In this document: one piece after another, positions 62,738 through 64,000 of the stretch
How positions within the stretch are numbered: the first letter of the stretch is position 1
Layout: each line of letters starts with the position of its first letter
From: Mucilaginibacter sp. 44-25
GTDB taxonomy: Bacteria; Bacteroidota; Bacteroidia; Sphingobacteriales; Sphingobacteriaceae
DNA: 64,000 nucleotides
Assembly: GCA_001898335.1 (NCBI GenBank)
Contig: MKTS01000003.1
Coordinates: forward strand, 186,001-250,000
Reading direction: 5' to 3'
Program-made: the position numbers and the translations under genes
Notes under the pieces: generated by a model
Seen by the model: only the letters and a program-made list of their open reading frames with translations
The model's database searches: none
Told to the model about the DNA's origin: nothing

Positions 62738-63979
62738 TTGCTTTTGAATAAGAAGAAAATCATAAATGACCCCGTTTACGGGTTCATCAGCATTCCGACC
62801 GAACTGGTTTACGACCTGATAGATCATCCATACTTCCAGCGTTTGCGCTATATTAGACAGGTAGGCATGACGCATTTGGTTTACCCTGGCGCTTTACACA
62901 CACGCTTCCATCATGCCCTCGGTGCTATGCACTTGATGGGCCTGGCTATTGAAACCCTTTGCAATAAAGGTACGGATATCAGCCCCGAAGAAAAAGAAGG
63001 CTTGATCATAGCGATATTGCTGCACGATATAGGCCATGGCCCATTTTCGCATGCGCTGGAACACACTATTGTAGAAGAAATAAGCCATGAGGATATTTCT
63101 ATTATGTTGATGGACAAGTTAAATGCAGAGTTCGGCGGGCAGCTCAGCCTTGCCATCAGTATATTCAGAGGGGAGTATCATAAAAAGTTTCTGCACCAGC
63201 TGGTAAGCAGTCAGTTGGATATGGACAGGATGGATTATCTTAACCGGGATAGTTTTTTTACCGGTGTATCAGAAGGTGTCATCAGTTCAGACCGTATCAT
63301 TAAGATGCTGACGGTTAAGAACGATATGGTTGTTGTGGAAGAAAAGGGCATCTACTCGATAGAGAAATTCCTTATCGCCCGCCGTTTAATGTACTGGCAG
63401 GTATATCTCCATAAAACCGTTATAGCCGCCGAGCAATTATTATGTAAAATATTTTGCCGGGCGCGAGAACTGGCGCTGGCCGGCACTCGCTTCCCGCTTA
63501 CTCCTGCCCTGGCTTATTTCCTAAATACAGAAATTGACCGCACGGAATTTATGGCTAACCCTGAGCATTTAAAAGTTTTTGCACTGCTTGATGATACCGA
63601 TGTGATGGCCGCTGTAAAGATTTGGGCCGGCAGCACCGACTGGGTGCTGGCTACGCTTTGCCATAATTTTATTAATCGCAGGCTGTACCACGTAGATATT
63701 ACTTCCGACAGCCCGGATACTGTATGGGTAGAGGAGCTGCGCCGCAAGGCACAGCAGCAATATGGCCTTAATGAGCACGATGCCTCTTACTTTGTATTTA
63801 CGGACAGTATCAGGAATAATGCCTATAACAAAGGCGATGGCAGCATTCATATTCTAAAAAAAGACGGTAGTGTAATTGATATTACGCTCGCGAGCGATAA
63901 CTCCAATTTGGAAGCTTTGTCAAAAACCGTAAAAAAACATATACTCTGTTACACCAAAGAACTGGCTTTGAACGTATAA
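62738..63979 (+). CDS. HD-domain phosphohydrolase (dGTPase-like)
   Basis: A protein of about 414 residues with the HD superfamily metal site: HTRFHHALGAMHLM, then IAILLHDIGHGPFSHALEHT, where HD and the preceding and following His/Asp coordinate metal. It resembles the SAMHD1/dGTPase branch: DRMDYLNRDSFFTGVS follows as the next conserved block. The start is uncertain: no ATG is suitable, so TTG 62738 or TTG 62744 (followed by NKKKIINDPVYGF) is likely. It diverges from porX. Substrates are not determinable from sequence. Confidence 0.85.
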   Translation: MLLNKKKIINDPVYGFISIPTELVYDLIDHPYFQRLRYIRQVGMTHLVYPGALHTRFHHALGAMHLMGLAIETLCNKGTDISPEEKEGLIIAILLHDIGHGPFSHALEHTIVEEISHEDISIMLMDKLNAEFGGQLSLAISIFRGEYHKKFLHQLVSSQLDMDRMDYLNRDSFFTGVSEGVISSDRIIKMLTVKNDMVVVEEKGIYSIEKFLIARRLMYWQVYLHKTVIAAEQLLCKIFCRARELALAGTRFPLTPALAYFLNTEIDRTEFMANPEHLKVFALLDDTDVMAAVKIWAGSTDWVLATLCHNFINRRLYHVDITSDSPDTVWVEELRRKAQQQYGLNEHDASYFVFTDSIRNNAYNKGDGSIHILKKDGSVIDITLASDNSNLEALSKTVKKHILCYTKELALNV

Positions 63980-64000
63980 AGGCTAAAACTTAATAATTTG

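Noticed and set aside
1..64000. CRISPR arrays, tRNA/rRNA genes, insertion sequences, integrases
   Set aside because: No repeat-spacer pattern, cloverleaf, rRNA motif, transposase or tyrosine/serine recombinase protein was recognised. An attachment site may lie beyond the window.

Overview
The window comes from a Bacteroidota chromosome, most likely Sphingobacteriaceae (Mucilaginibacter/Pedobacter-like). Pointers are a PorX-type response regulator with a PglZ domain, an RND metal pump fused to a TolC-like domain, a PAS histidine kinase, a DUF4953-type zinc metalloprotease, the tiny Lys/Arg-rich protein next to rng, and the general scarcity of strong Shine-Dalgarno sequences. The genus is inferred from these families and was not tested by any search.

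Positions 1-32450 are a dense accessory (defence) island. On the left edge sit a sigma-70-type factor and an overlapping Panacea/DUF4065-like gene. Then comes a six-gene minus-strand run in which every gene overlaps the next: a Gabija pair (gajA 11861-9672, gajB 9690-7798) followed directly by a Wadjet set jetA-jetB-jetC-jetD (7805-1726). Back to back with it, a plus-strand run (12022-18119) encodes an HNH endonuclease broken by one extra A, a voltage-gated K+-channel-like protein, a membrane-free FtsK/SpoIIIE motor, an unknown 349-aa protein, a TIR protein and an unknown 188-aa protein. This combination is not one I recognise and is the best candidate for an undescribed system. A minus-strand unit follows: a possible ADP-ribosyltransferase-fold protein, McrB, McrC and DUF2971. 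Next is a plus-strand unit of a phospholipase-D-type nuclease, a nucleoside-phosphorylase-like protein, an exported protein and an HNH-type protein, which meets a CHAT-protease gene head to head. The island then degenerates: an ECF sigma pseudogene is fused to the first codons of a lost hipA, next to an intact hipB-like regulator, a small orphan gene, a 47-bp duplication and an AAA+ ATPase with a nuclease-like C-terminus.

Positions 32850-41560 carry metal-homeostasis genes: a TauE/SafE-like permease, a small exported protein, a CusA/CzcA-TolC fusion with a predicted internal signal-peptidase site, its lipoprotein adaptor, an Nramp-related transporter with altered metal-site motifs and a VIT/CCC1-like protein.

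Positions 41840-63980 look like ordinary core chromosome: RNase G, a 29-aa basic protein, a TPR protein, an HU-like protein, MutY, SSB, an S41 protease, envelope proteins, a histidine kinase, a zinc metalloprotease, an aspartic protease, a YihY-type membrane protein, a histidine phosphatase, alanine dehydrogenase, TsaE, PorX and an HD phosphohydrolase. Several intrinsic terminators and one long palindromic repeat were found. No tRNA, rRNA, CRISPR array, integrase or insertion sequence was recognised.
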